Shown: in pieces, positions 14,803-24,096 of the stretch
Numbering within the stretch: position 1 is the first letter of the stretch
How the letters are laid out: the number at the start of each line of letters is the position of its first letter
NCBI RefSeq assembly: GCF_900103635.1
Contig: NZ_FMXK01000007.1
Location: 1 to 64,000 of the forward strand
DNA from: Butyrivibrio sp. INlla18
Lineage (GTDB): Bacteria; Bacillota; Clostridia; Lachnospirales; Lachnospiraceae
Direction of reading: 5' to 3'
Length of the DNA stretch: 64,000 nucleotides
Notes under the pieces: generated by a model
Seen by the model: only the letters and a program-made list of their open reading frames with translations
Told to the model about the DNA's origin: nothing
Databases searched by the model: none
Position numbers and translations under genes: made by a program

Positions 14803-16233
14803 TCACTCAATCACTTTAAATATAAGATTGTACTCTTCTCCATATTCCTTACAATAAGCTTCCGCTGTAGAACCCAAATATCCATGCACTCTGATAGAAG
14901 CCTTATCCCTTCTATCTGTGATGGCAGGCCATTCGATAAAGGTATTAGCTCCATGGAAATAGATGTCCTTAATATTTGGACAATCCATAAAATTCCAATA
15001 GGTTAGTCTCTTGCAGGTTTCAGGAATGTGTACCTCACTGCACATGTTACCACGTATGGCATCAAGATCTATATCCTCTACAGCGCCAAGGGAAAGTTTT
15101 TCAAGCTTTGAATGTGTCAGAGCCCAGGCATTTAGGTACTTAACTGACTGTGGCAAGCTAACCTTTCTAAAGTTTCTTTGCCTATTACTGTGATAGCAGG
15201 AACTCTCTGCAATTCCCACTGTTCCCTCTCTTACTACAAGTTCAGGCCTGCAATTATCTTTAATATCTATAAGCCAGTCAGAGACATACAAACAATCATC
15301 TTCAGAATCAACAAATCTCTTTTCTATCTCTGTTCCAAGGAATGCCCTTAGGCCTACCTTTATTACAGATGCTGGTATAGTAGCCTCCGCCAGCTTTTTA
15401 CAGTCCTTGAAAAGACATCTTGGAACCATCTTTAATCCCTCAGGTAGCTCCACCTTTTCAAGCTGAGGACAATTTTCAAATGCACTTTCGCCAATTTCAT
15501 CAACTGTTCCTGCAAAAATAACCTCTTTTAGCAGTAAGCAACCACAAAAAGCTTTGAATCCTATATGCTTGCAATCTTCAGGAATCCTAACTGATTCAAT
15601 AGTCTTATTATTCTCAAAAGCACGATCACTTATGGAAGTCACATTACTTGGAATAACAAGGTTCTTATTAAGGCTATCTGTAGCCTTAAACAGAGTATTA
15701 CCGATATAACAGATTCCGCTTTCAAAAGATATAAATGGACAATTACAGAAAGCGTTACTAGCTATATCAAGATGGCTTCCAAACTGAACATCCTTTAGAT
15801 AATAGCACTCACTAAATGCACCAGATGCTACTGCTGTAACTGACTCTGGAATAACGAGTTTTTCTATAGACAGGCTCTGAAATGAATCCCTATAGATATG
15901 ATTCATCTTGTATCCGCCAACACTTTCAGGAATTACCAGTTCATCTCTGATCACTGCATCCTGCGCCGCTGGAGCCAGTCCATCAACCCAATATGAACCT
16001 CTGACCTCCAGAGCATTTTTGGCATCATTCCAGATAAGACCACGGGCTTCATAAGCAATTTGGGGAGGCATTCCTCCGCGATCTATATCCATGCTGGCAT
16101 TATATGATCTATATGCAAGCTCAACTTTTTTTGCATCTTCTCTTGTAAGAGGTGAATTCTTCCCATCTTTTTCAATATATGCAAACCAGCCATCAGCATA
16201 GATCATATCACCATAAAAACTTATTTTATTCAA
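14803..16233 (-). CDS. BspA-like leucine-rich repeat protein
   Basis: I start at TTG 16233, because GGAGGGTGACGCA precedes it with normal spacing, giving 476 residues (MNKISFYGDMIYADG). An N-terminal region of about 80 residues is followed by many LRR_5 repeats (IPESVTAVASGAFSEC, VIPSNVTSISDRAFEN, VEIGESAFENCPQLEKV style). No signal peptide or membrane segment is seen, so unlike most BspA proteins it may be cytoplasmic or exported by an unusual route. It lies between structured element copy 2 and the terminator of the SH3 gene. Likely protein binding; partner unknown. Confidence 0.8.
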   Translation of the reverse strand: MNKISFYGDMIYADGWFAYIEKDGKNSPLTREDAKKVELAYRSYNASMDIDRGGMPPQIAYEARGLIWNDAKNALEVRGSYWVDGLAPAAQDAVIRDELVIPESVGGYKMNHIYRDSFQSLSIEKLVIPESVTAVASGAFSECYYLKDVQFGSHLDIASNAFCNCPFISFESGICYIGNTLFKATDSLNKNLVIPSNVTSISDRAFENNKTIESVRIPEDCKHIGFKAFCGCLLLKEVIFAGTVDEIGESAFENCPQLEKVELPEGLKMVPRCLFKDCKKLAEATIPASVIKVGLRAFLGTEIEKRFVDSEDDCLYVSDWLIDIKDNCRPELVVREGTVGIAESSCYHSNRQRNFRKVSLPQSVKYLNAWALTHSKLEKLSLGAVEDIDLDAIRGNMCSEVHIPETCKRLTYWNFMDCPNIKDIYFHGANTFIEWPAITDRRDKASIRVHGYLGSTAEAYCKEYGEEYNLIFKVIE

Positions 16234-16287
16234 TGCGTCACCCTCCAACTACTTTAGGACACTCTTTTCCTTTTATTATGCTATAAA

Positions 16288-16311
16288 GCCCACCAGATCT
16301 CTCTGGTGGGC
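16288..16311 (-). terminator. Terminator after the SH3 protein gene
   Basis: GCCCACCAGA and TCTGGTGGGC pair around four bases. The minus strand then reads TTTATAG, a weak T-run. It lies 32 bp after the stop at 16344. Confidence 0.75.
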
Positions 16312-16343
16312 CCTAAATACTATCAAACTATCTAATTATCAAA

Positions 16344-17846
16344 TTACTTGTCATCGTCAAGATCAAGGAACTCGAACTCAAAATCATCATCATCACCAAT
16401 AAAGTTCTTGGCACGACGACGTGGAGCTTCTTCAACTGGCTCTTCTGATCTTGAAGGTCTTCTTGATGGACGCTCATCTGCGTAAGCATCTTCTGCTGGT
16501 CTTCTAGAAGGTCTTGAAGGTCTATCTTCTGGACTTCTCCTTGATGGACGAGCCTCAGCCTCTTCATCCTCCGCAGGTCTTCTGGAAGGTCTTGAAGGTC
16601 TTACTGTTCTCTCATCATCAGCAACTGCTCTTCTTGATGGTCTGTCATCCTCTGAAGGTCTTCTTGATGGACGCTCAGGTCTATCTTCAGAAGGTCTTCT
16701 TGATGGTCTGCGCTCAGAAGCTTCATCACCCTCTTCAGGACGAACTCTTCTTCTAGGACGCTCTTCCTCTTCTTCGTCGTCTCTTGCTCTTCTTCTATTA
16801 TTTGAATAGCGATCGAACTCTTCTTCCTCTTCGCCATCATCTTCATAGTAAAGTGAATCTCTAAGCTTAAGTGCAAGGATCACAAGTCCTACAAGTAAAA
16901 GAACTATTACAATTGCAAGGACAATGAGAACTGTCTTGTAGTTGTTTGCCTTCTTGTTAAGTGAAGGAACCTGCTCTGCAACCTGTACAAGCTGCTGAAC
17001 CTGAACTCTCTGCTCTTTTTCGTAATCATAGAGATACCAAGTATCGTTCTCATATGTAAGAGCATACTTGCCATCGCCCTGCTGCTGAACTGTTTGTTGC
17101 TGCTGTTCTTCTGCTGGCTCTGTAGCTTCTGGAGCTTCTTCTCCTTCGCCTTCACCTTCTGCAACTTCACCTTCAGGATTCTCGCCCTCTGCTGGAGTCT
17201 CTGTCTGAGTCTCAGCTGGAGCTGCCTCTGCAATATTAACAAGGTCACTTCTTACGAAACCTGTCTTACCATTACTCAATCTAACCTGATACCACTTCTT
17301 GCTATCTGTTCCAGTAGCTTCACCAGTGATAGTTACTGAATCGCCCTTTGTAAGCTTACCAACTGAATCATAAGCCTTGCCTGCTCCAGAACGAACATTA
17401 CAATTATCAACTGCTGTTGCATTCTTCTCATCAACTGCAGTTACTGAAGTCTCAGGAAGAGTTGCTGTTGAATCTGTAGTCTGCGCAGATGTTGTGTTAC
17501 TAGTTACAGTTGTAGTAGAACTTGAACTGCTAGAAGAACCTGACTTGGTGAGAAGGTCACTTCTAACATAACCATATTCACTCTTATTAACACGGATCTT
17601 GTACCACACATAGCCAGAAGCATCTGTTGTTTCATCAACAATATCAACCTTGTCTCCGTTCTTTAAACTAGAAACCTGTGTAGCTGTTGTGCTGGCTGAT
17701 TCTCTAACCTTTACGTTGTCAGTATTGACAGTACCTGTTGTCTCTGTGTAGGCGTATGAAGTAAAGCCTGCCCCTACAAAAACTGACATACTAACCATAA
17801 AGGAAAGAAGTATAGCCCCAATTCTAACTCCCAGTGTTTTTCTCAT
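16344..17846 (-). CDS. Membrane protein with two SH3 domains and an Arg/Ser/Pro-rich cytoplasmic tail
   Basis: 500 residues. A signal peptide (to about 33) is followed by two bacterial SH3 domains (VNTDNVKVRESAS, WYKIRVNKSEYGYV; NCNVRSGAG, WYQVRLSNGKTGFV; about 38-95 and 145-205), a Glu-rich spacer with a Gln run, one transmembrane helix (about 305-327), and about 150 residues of disordered tail with repeated RRPSED and RPSRR units, ending in acidic DDDDFEFEFLDLDDDK. The SH3 domains would bind cell-wall peptides outside, and the basic tail would lie inside. The start overlaps purD by four bases (ATGA), so it is the last gene of the purine unit, an odd pairing. Confidence 0.8.
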   Translation of the reverse strand: MRKTLGVRIGAILLSFMVSMSVFVGAGFTSYAYTETTGTVNTDNVKVRESASTTATQVSSLKNGDKVDIVDETTDASGYVWYKIRVNKSEYGYVRSDLLTKSGSSSSSSSTTTVTSNTTSAQTTDSTATLPETSVTAVDEKNATAVDNCNVRSGAGKAYDSVGKLTKGDSVTITGEATGTDSKKWYQVRLSNGKTGFVRSDLVNIAEAAPAETQTETPAEGENPEGEVAEGEGEGEEAPEATEPAEEQQQQTVQQQGDGKYALTYENDTWYLYDYEKEQRVQVQQLVQVAEQVPSLNKKANNYKTVLIVLAIVIVLLLVGLVILALKLRDSLYYEDDGEEEEEFDRYSNNRRRARDDEEEEERPRRRVRPEEGDEASERRPSRRPSEDRPERPSRRPSEDDRPSRRAVADDERTVRPSRPSRRPAEDEEAEARPSRRSPEDRPSRPSRRPAEDAYADERPSRRPSRSEEPVEEAPRRRAKNFIGDDDDFEFEFLDLDDDK

Positions 17847-19126
17847 TTTACCTCCTTCGCATCATCGATAGCCTTTCCAATATCATGACGCATGTACTTG
17901 TTATCAAAGCTAACCCACTCTGTTGCTTCGTAGGCTTTAGCTCTGGCCTCCTCAAGAGTATCCCCCTTGGCGGTAATTCCTAATACTCTACCACCATTTG
18001 TAACTATTCCCTCAGAGGTCTTTTTGGTTCCTGCATGGAAACAATAGTATCCATCTTTGCCGATAAATTTATCTAAACCGGAAATAAGCTTGCCCTTTTC
18101 GTAGCTAACAGGATACCCCTCACTGGCAAGAACAACACAAACTGCTGCCTTATCCTCAAATTCTAAGTCTGTCTCTGCAAGCTTTCCGTCGATGCAGGCA
18201 TTCATCACATCAATTATATCAGTTTTGAGTCTAGGAAGCACCACCTGAGCTTCTGGATCACCAAATCTGGCATTGTACTCAAGTACCTTTGGTCCATCTG
18301 GTGTAAGCATAAGTCCAAAGAAGATAACCCCCTTGAACTCTCTGCCTTCGGCTGCCATAGCCTCTACAGTCTTTCCATAAATATGTTCGCGGCAGAACTT
18401 GTCTACCTCTTCTGTATAGAATGGACTAGGTGAAAAATTACCCATTCCACCTGTGTTAAGACCTGTGTCGCCATCTCCTGCTCTCTTGTGATCCTGAGCA
18501 GATGACATAAGCTTATAAGTCTTACCATCAACAAAGGACAATACTGAAACCTCACGGCCAGTCATGAACTCTTCGATTACCATGTGATTGCCGGCATCTC
18601 CGAATTTCTTGTCCTGCATGATCTCTTTTACTCCTGCCCTAGCCTCATCAAGGTTCTGGCAGATCAAAACTCCCTTGCCAAGTGCAAGTCCATCGGCTTT
18701 CAAAACGATAGGGAACTTGGCTGTCTCAAGGTATTTAAGTGCATCCTCTGAATTATCAAAAGTCTCATAGGCTGCAGTTGGAATACCATATTTCTTCATA
18801 AGGTCTTTTGAAAAGGCCTTGCTACCCTCAAGAATAGCTGCATTTTTGCGTGGTCCAAATACTCTAAGTCCCTCTGCCTCAAATGCATCAACGATTCCTC
18901 CAACAAGAGGATCATCCATTCCAATAATCGTAAGATCTATTTCCTTTTCTTTGGCAAATGCCACAAGCTTGTCAAATTCCATTGGTGTAATAGGAACACA
19001 TTCGCAAAGCTCTGCGATTCCGCCATTTCCTGGTGCGCAGTAGATCTTGTCTACCTGTTTACTTCTAGATACAGCTTCTGCAATGGCGTGCTCACGGCCG
19101 CCTCCTCCAACGATCAAAACCTTCAT
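17843..19126 (-). CDS. purD: Phosphoribosylamine-glycine ligase
   Basis: 427 residues, full length. It joins phosphoribosylamine and glycine using ATP in step 2 of IMP synthesis. It begins MKVLIVGGGGREHAI and has the ATP-grasp region (KADGLALGKGV, EEFMTGREVSV), the PurD signature FNARFGDPEAQ-like YNARFGDPEAQ and a C-terminal domain (GGRVLGITAKGD). It lies 20 bp after purN and overlaps the SH3 gene. Gene order purE-purM-purN-purD suggests one operon. Confidence 0.98.
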   Translation of the reverse strand: MKVLIVGGGGREHAIAEAVSRSKQVDKIYCAPGNGGIAELCECVPITPMEFDKLVAFAKEKEIDLTIIGMDDPLVGGIVDAFEAEGLRVFGPRKNAAILEGSKAFSKDLMKKYGIPTAAYETFDNSEDALKYLETAKFPIVLKADGLALGKGVLICQNLDEARAGVKEIMQDKKFGDAGNHMVIEEFMTGREVSVLSFVDGKTYKLMSSAQDHKRAGDGDTGLNTGGMGNFSPSPFYTEEVDKFCREHIYGKTVEAMAAEGREFKGVIFFGLMLTPDGPKVLEYNARFGDPEAQVVLPRLKTDIIDVMNACIDGKLAETDLEFEDKAAVCVVLASEGYPVSYEKGKLISGLDKFIGKDGYYCFHAGTKKTSEGIVTNGGRVLGITAKGDTLEEARAKAYEATEWVSFDNKYMRHDIGKAIDDAKEVK

Positions 19127-19146
19127 CGAACTTTTCTCCTCTTATG

Positions 19147-19791
19147 TCAGAATAATCCAAGTGATTCGTAATCTTTTATAACTACCTTGTGGTCCACAAC
19201 CTCTACTTTGCCATTGGCAATAAGGTCAATAGCTTTGGGCATGATCTTCCACTCAGCTTCCTCCATGATACGGCGCTGCAGTACTTCTGGAGTATCATCC
19301 TGTCTCACATAGACAGCCTTCTGAAGTATGATAGGGCCTGTATCTGTTCCTTCATCAACAAAATGAACTGTAGCTCCTGATACCCTTGCTCCCCTTTCAA
19401 GAACCTTCTCATGAACCTTAAGGCCATAGAATCCAGTTCCGCAAAATGATGGTATCAGAGATGGGTGGATATTAATTATCCTATTAGGGAATGCCTTAAC
19501 AACTGCTTCTGGAATCACAACAAGACATCCAGCCAGCACAATGAGATCAGGCTCAGCGTCTATAAGGATCTTCAAAAGAGCTTCGTTAAAATCTTCTCTT
19601 TTTGCAAATTCCTTGGGACTCTTAACAGCATAAGGAATACCAGCCTTCTTGGCCCTCTCTATAGCATAAGCATTAGGATTGTTACTGTATACAAGGCAGA
19701 TCTCAGTGTTAGTGATCTGTCCATTTGCAATCCCATCAATAATTGCCTGGAGGTTTGTTCCGCCTCCAGACACCATAACTGCAATCTTCAT
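19147..19791 (-). CDS. purN: Phosphoribosylglycinamide formyltransferase
   Basis: 214 residues. It transfers a formyl group from 10-formyltetrahydrofolate to GAR, step 3 of purine synthesis. Motifs: MVSGGGTNLQAI at the N-terminus, NIHPSLIPSFCG with the catalytic Asn-His, and ATVHFVDEGTDTGPII with the catalytic Asp. The stop of purM and the start of purN share one base (TGATG), indicating coupling. Confidence 0.98.
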   Translation of the reverse strand: MKIAVMVSGGGTNLQAIIDGIANGQITNTEICLVYSNNPNAYAIERAKKAGIPYAVKSPKEFAKREDFNEALLKILIDAEPDLIVLAGCLVVIPEAVVKAFPNRIINIHPSLIPSFCGTGFYGLKVHEKVLERGARVSGATVHFVDEGTDTGPIILQKAVYVRQDDTPEVLQRRIMEEAEWKIMPKAIDLIANGKVEVVDHKVVIKDYESLGLF

Positions 19792-20822
19792 CAGATAAGC
19801 TCTACTTTCTTTTCACCAGACTTTGTCTCACCTACAACCCATGCCTTGTCTCCAGCAGCCTCGATAGCCTTAAGAGCAGCATCAACCTGTGAAGGATCAA
19901 CAGCAAGAACCATGCCAAGTCCCATGTTGAAAGTGTTGTACATCATCTGCTCCTCGATCTGTCCTTTCTTTTGCATAAGCTTAAAGATAGGTGGGATGTC
20001 GTAGCTGTCTTTTTTGACAACTGCTGTGATTCCTTCAGGAAGCATTCTAGGAATATTCTCATAGAAGCCGCCTCCTGTGATGTGGCTACAACCCTTAACA
20101 GTCACGCCTGCGTCTCTAAGGGATTTCATCATATTGCAATATATTCTGGTAGGAGTTAATAAAGTCTCGCCGAGAGTAGCACCAAGTTCATCAACATAAG
20201 TGTTGAGATTCTCAGCTGTCATATCAAATACTTTTCTTACAAGTGAAAAACCATTACTGTGAACACCGCTTGAAGCTACACCGATAAGTGTATCACCAGC
20301 CTTGATAGTGCTTCCATCGATCATGTTCTTGCGATCAACAACACCAACTGCAAAACCAGCTACGTCATACTCATCCTCTGGCATAAGATCTGGATGCTCA
20401 GCTGTCTCGCCGCCGATAAGAGCAGCACCAGACTGTTTGCAACCTTCAGCTACACCCTTAACAATTGCTGCGATCTTCTCAGGAATGTTCTTGCCACATG
20501 CAATGTAATCAAGGAAAAAGAGCATATCGCCGCCAGCACATGCTACGTCGTTAACGCACATAGCTACTGCATCAATACCAATAGTGTCATGCTTGTCCAT
20601 AAGGAATGCAAGTTTGATCTTGGTTCCTACGCCATCTGTTCCAGATAAAAGAACAGGATCTTCCATTTCCTTGATCTTGCTAAGAGAAAAAGCTCCGGAG
20701 AATCCTCCAAGACCACCTAAAACTTCAGGTCTCATTGTCTCCTTAACATAAGCCTTCATAAGTTCTACAGACTTGTAACCAGCTTCGATGTCAACGCCAG
20801 CCTTCTTGTAATCCAGTGCCAT
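19791..20822 (-). CDS. purM: Phosphoribosylformylglycinamidine cyclo-ligase
   Basis: 343 residues, typical length. It makes AIR from FGAM with ATP. Visible family motifs are YKKAGVDIEAG, LLSGTDGVGTKIK, MCVNDVACAGGD, GGETAEHPD, GVHSNGFSLVRK and HITGGGFYENIPR. It lies between purE and purN in the operon. The roughly 60 bp gap to purE holds a ribosome site (GAGGAG-like) and nothing else obvious. Confidence 0.98.
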   Translation of the reverse strand: MALDYKKAGVDIEAGYKSVELMKAYVKETMRPEVLGGLGGFSGAFSLSKIKEMEDPVLLSGTDGVGTKIKLAFLMDKHDTIGIDAVAMCVNDVACAGGDMLFFLDYIACGKNIPEKIAAIVKGVAEGCKQSGAALIGGETAEHPDLMPEDEYDVAGFAVGVVDRKNMIDGSTIKAGDTLIGVASSGVHSNGFSLVRKVFDMTAENLNTYVDELGATLGETLLTPTRIYCNMMKSLRDAGVTVKGCSHITGGGFYENIPRMLPEGITAVVKKDSYDIPPIFKLMQKKGQIEEQMMYNTFNMGLGMVLAVDPSQVDAALKAIEAAGDKAWVVGETKSGEKKVELI

Positions 20823-20883
20823 AATAAACTCCTCATTTCTTGTATTTTAACTATCCAGAGTAATACCCTGTAATGTTTACGAA

Positions 20884-21384
20884 TTAGTAGTTCTTGTATC
20901 CAACTTCCTGAAGCTTCTCGTCTTTTTTGACAACGCTGTCTTTGAGAGATGCTTTATAGTCTTTGAGCTTTTTAAGAAGCTCTGGGTCACTTGTTGCAAG
21001 GATCTTGGCTGCCAATATTCCTGCATTGGCACCACCGTTGATCGCAACTGTAGCTACAGGGATACCTGTAGGCATCTGTACAATACTATATAAAGAATCA
21101 CGGCCTCCCAGTGAAGTTGTATGCATGGGTATTCCGATAACAGGCATAGGGAAGATTGCTGCGCACATGCCTGGTAAATGTGCTGCCATTCCTGCTCCTG
21201 CTATGATAACCTTAAAGCCCTTTTCTTCTGCAGTGTTTGCATACTCAAAGAACTCATCCGGTTCTCTGTGGGCTGAGATGATGCGCATCTCGTAAGATAT
21301 TCCAAGCTCTTCCAGAATATCTGCTGCCTTTGACATTACGGGCATGTCTGAGTCACTACCCATTACAATTCCAACTTTAGCCAT
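20884..21384 (-). CDS. purE: N5-carboxyaminoimidazole ribonucleotide mutase
   Basis: Start ATG 21384 has GGAGG six bases upstream, giving 166 residues; a longer reading to 21435 lacks this. PurE converts N5-CAIR to CAIR. Signatures: VGIVMGSDSDMPVM, ISAHREPD, IAGAGMAAHLPGM and HTTSLGGRDSLYSIVQMPTGIPVATVAI-type core. No purK is visible next to it. It leads the purE-M-N-D unit. Confidence 0.98.
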   Translation of the reverse strand: MAKVGIVMGSDSDMPVMSKAADILEELGISYEMRIISAHREPDEFFEYANTAEEKGFKVIIAGAGMAAHLPGMCAAIFPMPVIGIPMHTTSLGGRDSLYSIVQMPTGIPVATVAINGGANAGILAAKILATSDPELLKKLKDYKASLKDSVVKKDEKLQEVGYKNY

Positions 21385-21459
21385 TTCATTCCTCCATTTT
21401 GCAATTACAACTTCTAGTCCATTGTATAATAGCACAGCACAACATATTGTGCCACTTTT

Positions 21460-23556
21460 TTATCCCTTCATGGGCTTATTCAGCTCCTCGGTTCCAGGCA
21501 GTACAAATCTGCCATTTTCAATGATCACGATGCTGGAACCATCCTTCCTTACAGCCTTTATCTGTCCAAGCTCATCATAAGGAATAGTTATATCTGTATG
21601 GCAGCTAAAATATGCCTTGTCAGGATTTTCTTTACGCTTTGCAGAGATCTCGTTTTCTCTGGCAATAATGCTCTTACCATCTGGATTGTAAGTCACATTA
21701 TCCTCTTCATATGAATAACATGTATCGCCCACTGCAAAATGTGGTCCGGTCTTTTCTGCAATCAGGATAGGAAGCTTATCTGCAATTCCGTAATCCCTTG
21801 CAACTTGATATGCAGTTGTATTAGTACCTATGGCAAATTCGCCGATAGGAAGCGTTTTGTGGTTAAAGAGAATGTTATCGCTTATGTACTTGCGATTTTC
21901 CTCTTCTGAATCAAAGTTTGAACACTTGTAATCTGTTATGCAGCCATCCTTAAAAGTAATCTCAAGGTTCTTGAAAAGCAGCCCTTCAAGATAAACACCT
22001 GTAACATGGAGAACACCTTCTGTTCCCTTTAAAACAGGTGATGTGAACACTTCACCAACAGGGATGTTGACGTCTGCTACGCAGTTCTCAAAGTTAGTCT
22101 CATGAGCAGGATCTTTTAGTTCATGGAGCATAACCTTCATATTGGTATGGTTGTCACCCATACCGGTCACTTCTACATATTCAGCCTCATCAAGTGCATC
22201 AATGAGTTTTTGCTGAATAGTCTGATAAAGCTTGTAATCAAGGGTGTTGATCTCGACAACTCTGTCAAATATCTCCTTGAAGTTATCACCAATCTCAGGA
22301 ACAGGGAAAGCTATAATAGTAAAGCTTCTCTCTTTTCCAATTATGTAGTCATTTACGATAATGCTTGACTGAATCTTATACTCACTAAGGAGCTTTTGCT
22401 GATTCTTGTCTAAATGAACCGCATCCTTATTAGGTTCTGGAGAAAAAGGCTTCTCACCAAATACCTCGATAACAGCGGGGCCTCCAAATACAAGGGCTTT
22501 TTCCTTGAATTTCTCACCTGCAGCCCTGACAGCCTCAAGCCTTCTATTAACAAGCTGTGCATCAAGGAAAAGTCCGTCGTCATCCTTGTGATCATAGTCA
22601 AACTGCTTGTTTGGAACTGCGCCATAATAACCTGCTCTTCTGGCACTTCCGCCCATGTAGAAGTTTGACATGACTGCTCTGTAGATAGTTGACTTAAGTC
22701 CAATCTTATCAAGATTAGCTACTGCCTTCTGAACAATTCTCTCAAAGCCAAGCTGGTAGATTATAGAAGCTGTCTTTTTCTTGCTGATATCCTTTCCAGT
22801 CATCTCAAAGCCAATGCGATACCCCTCTGTGAAGGTAAATGCAAGCTTTTCGATCTCTTCTTCTGAAAGAGAATTAAGATGTTCAGCGGCTTTAAGTTCA
22901 TTGTCAGTAACATACTCACCAAATCTATAGAGATATCTAAGGTCATTTAGATCACTATTTACGATAATGTCTCTGGCATAAGAAAAATCAGGATCTACCA
23001 TAGTTCCAAAGCGGATCATTCGCTCTTCTTCGGCGTAATCACTGTAGAACCAATACATTATCTGCCTGATCTCTTCATAGGTTGGAAGTTTATTTTCTGA
23101 AAGAGCGCTACTAAATGCTCCGTATACCTCAAGGAAAAGTTCCATTCGGATCACCATGTTGAACTTATCAAGCTCGAAGGCACATGGTATAAGTGATCTC
23201 TCTTCAAAATAGAGAGTTGATAGAATCTGGCCAAATTCCTGACCGAGTTTTTCTTTGGCAAAAGTAGGATTACCATAGCTCTTATGATAATTCTCTGGAA
23301 GAATATCGATGTAGAGCTCCTTGTTTCTCTTTTGGAGGTCTGCTAGAGAGTCTTTCTCCTTGCCTCCATTTGCCGCCCAGTTAAGGGTATCATTTATCAT
23401 TAAAAGAAATCTTGCAACGAAGTTAAAATAGTCTCTAAAAGCTTCATTTGAAAGATCTTCTTTTGCAATCTCCGCAATTCTGTCTATAGCAAGAGTGTAT
23501 CTCTCATGGAGGATCTCTCCGCCTGTTTCAAATTCAAACATCAATTCATTATTCAT
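21460..23556 (-). CDS. M29-type leucyl aminopeptidase with N-terminal extension
   Basis: 698 residues, nearly twice the classic M29 length. The C-terminal half carries the metal-ligand signatures of aminopeptidase T/AmpS enzymes: TGMGDNHTNM, NIPVGEVFTSP, LPIGEFAIGTN, AEKTGPHFAVGDT and CHTDITI. The N-terminal 300 residues are mostly helical and specific to a long subfamily. It would cleave N-terminal residues from peptides in the cytoplasm, using two metal ions. The start overlaps the stop of nothing upstream but its ATG overlaps the downstream-coded stop of the 121-residue gene (ATGA at 23553-23556), so the two are coupled. Confidence 0.85.
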   Translation of the reverse strand: MNNELMFEFETGGEILHERYTLAIDRIAEIAKEDLSNEAFRDYFNFVARFLLMINDTLNWAANGGKEKDSLADLQKRNKELYIDILPENYHKSYGNPTFAKEKLGQEFGQILSTLYFEERSLIPCAFELDKFNMVIRMELFLEVYGAFSSALSENKLPTYEEIRQIMYWFYSDYAEEERMIRFGTMVDPDFSYARDIIVNSDLNDLRYLYRFGEYVTDNELKAAEHLNSLSEEEIEKLAFTFTEGYRIGFEMTGKDISKKKTASIIYQLGFERIVQKAVANLDKIGLKSTIYRAVMSNFYMGGSARRAGYYGAVPNKQFDYDHKDDDGLFLDAQLVNRRLEAVRAAGEKFKEKALVFGGPAVIEVFGEKPFSPEPNKDAVHLDKNQQKLLSEYKIQSSIIVNDYIIGKERSFTIIAFPVPEIGDNFKEIFDRVVEINTLDYKLYQTIQQKLIDALDEAEYVEVTGMGDNHTNMKVMLHELKDPAHETNFENCVADVNIPVGEVFTSPVLKGTEGVLHVTGVYLEGLLFKNLEITFKDGCITDYKCSNFDSEEENRKYISDNILFNHKTLPIGEFAIGTNTTAYQVARDYGIADKLPILIAEKTGPHFAVGDTCYSYEEDNVTYNPDGKSIIARENEISAKRKENPDKAYFSCHTDITIPYDELGQIKAVRKDGSSIVIIENGRFVLPGTEELNKPMKG

Positions 23557-23918
23557 AAAACACCTATTCCTAATAAGATAATAAATATCACAAAAATAAA
23601 GGCAATCAGATTAAGGATGATCCCAAGATTTGGGAAAAGTTTGAAGATATCCTTCTCTGTTCTTGCCATTATTCCTAAAACTAATCCTATACACGAAAAT
23701 ATCGCCGCAACAAAAGCCGCTGCGGCGTATCTCATATCAGCCTGTCCTCCATTCTGGTAAGAAAGGAAAACTGACAGAGCCAGTGCAGATACAGACAGTA
23801 TCCCTAGTACAGTAGACATGATGCCCTTTTCAGGGTGCCTGTTATCGGTGAACATGTATCTGTCACGTACTGGCTCAAGCTTTTTAATTTTTAACTTAAT
23901 AGATCTAAATTTGCTCAT
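23553..23918 (-). CDS. Small polytopic membrane protein (DUF6142-like)
   Basis: 121 residues. A basic N-terminal segment (KLKIKKLEPVRDRYMFTDNRHPEKG) is followed by three hydrophobic helices (about 33-52, 62-84, 97-119). From memory this looks like a Lachnospiraceae protein class labelled DUF6142, function unknown. Its start codon is shared with the stop of the 50-residue gene upstream (TAATG), and its stop overlaps the peptidase start, giving a tightly coupled trio. Confidence 0.7.
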   Translation of the reverse strand: MSKFRSIKLKIKKLEPVRDRYMFTDNRHPEKGIMSTVLGILSVSALALSVFLSYQNGGQADMRYAAAAFVAAIFSCIGLVLGIMARTEKDIFKLFPNLGIILNLIAFIFVIFIILLGIGVL

Positions 23919-24070
23919 TATATAATAATCTTTTTCCTGCTTCCAAGGAGCTTGGCTCCGCTGATAATAAGAAGTACTCCAGCAGCGATCCCTGCTACTA
24001 TTGAGATAACACCAAATGCGATATTAACTGCTCCTGTGCTACCTAATACTTTGTATGTATGCTCGTCCAT
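23918..24070 (-). CDS. 50-residue single-pass membrane protein
   Basis: This short gene reads MDEHTYKVLGSTGAVNIAFG and continues as one hydrophobic helix ending in GAKLLGSRKKIII. GGAGGTTATAGA sits just before the ATG. The TAA stop overlaps the ATG of the next gene by two bases, strong evidence that it is translated. Function unknown; likely a partner of the coupled 121-residue membrane protein. Confidence 0.8.
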   Translation of the reverse strand: MDEHTYKVLGSTGAVNIAFGVISIVAGIAAGVLLIISGAKLLGSRKKIII

Positions 24071-24096
24071 TCTATAACCTCCTACTCATCCTGATA

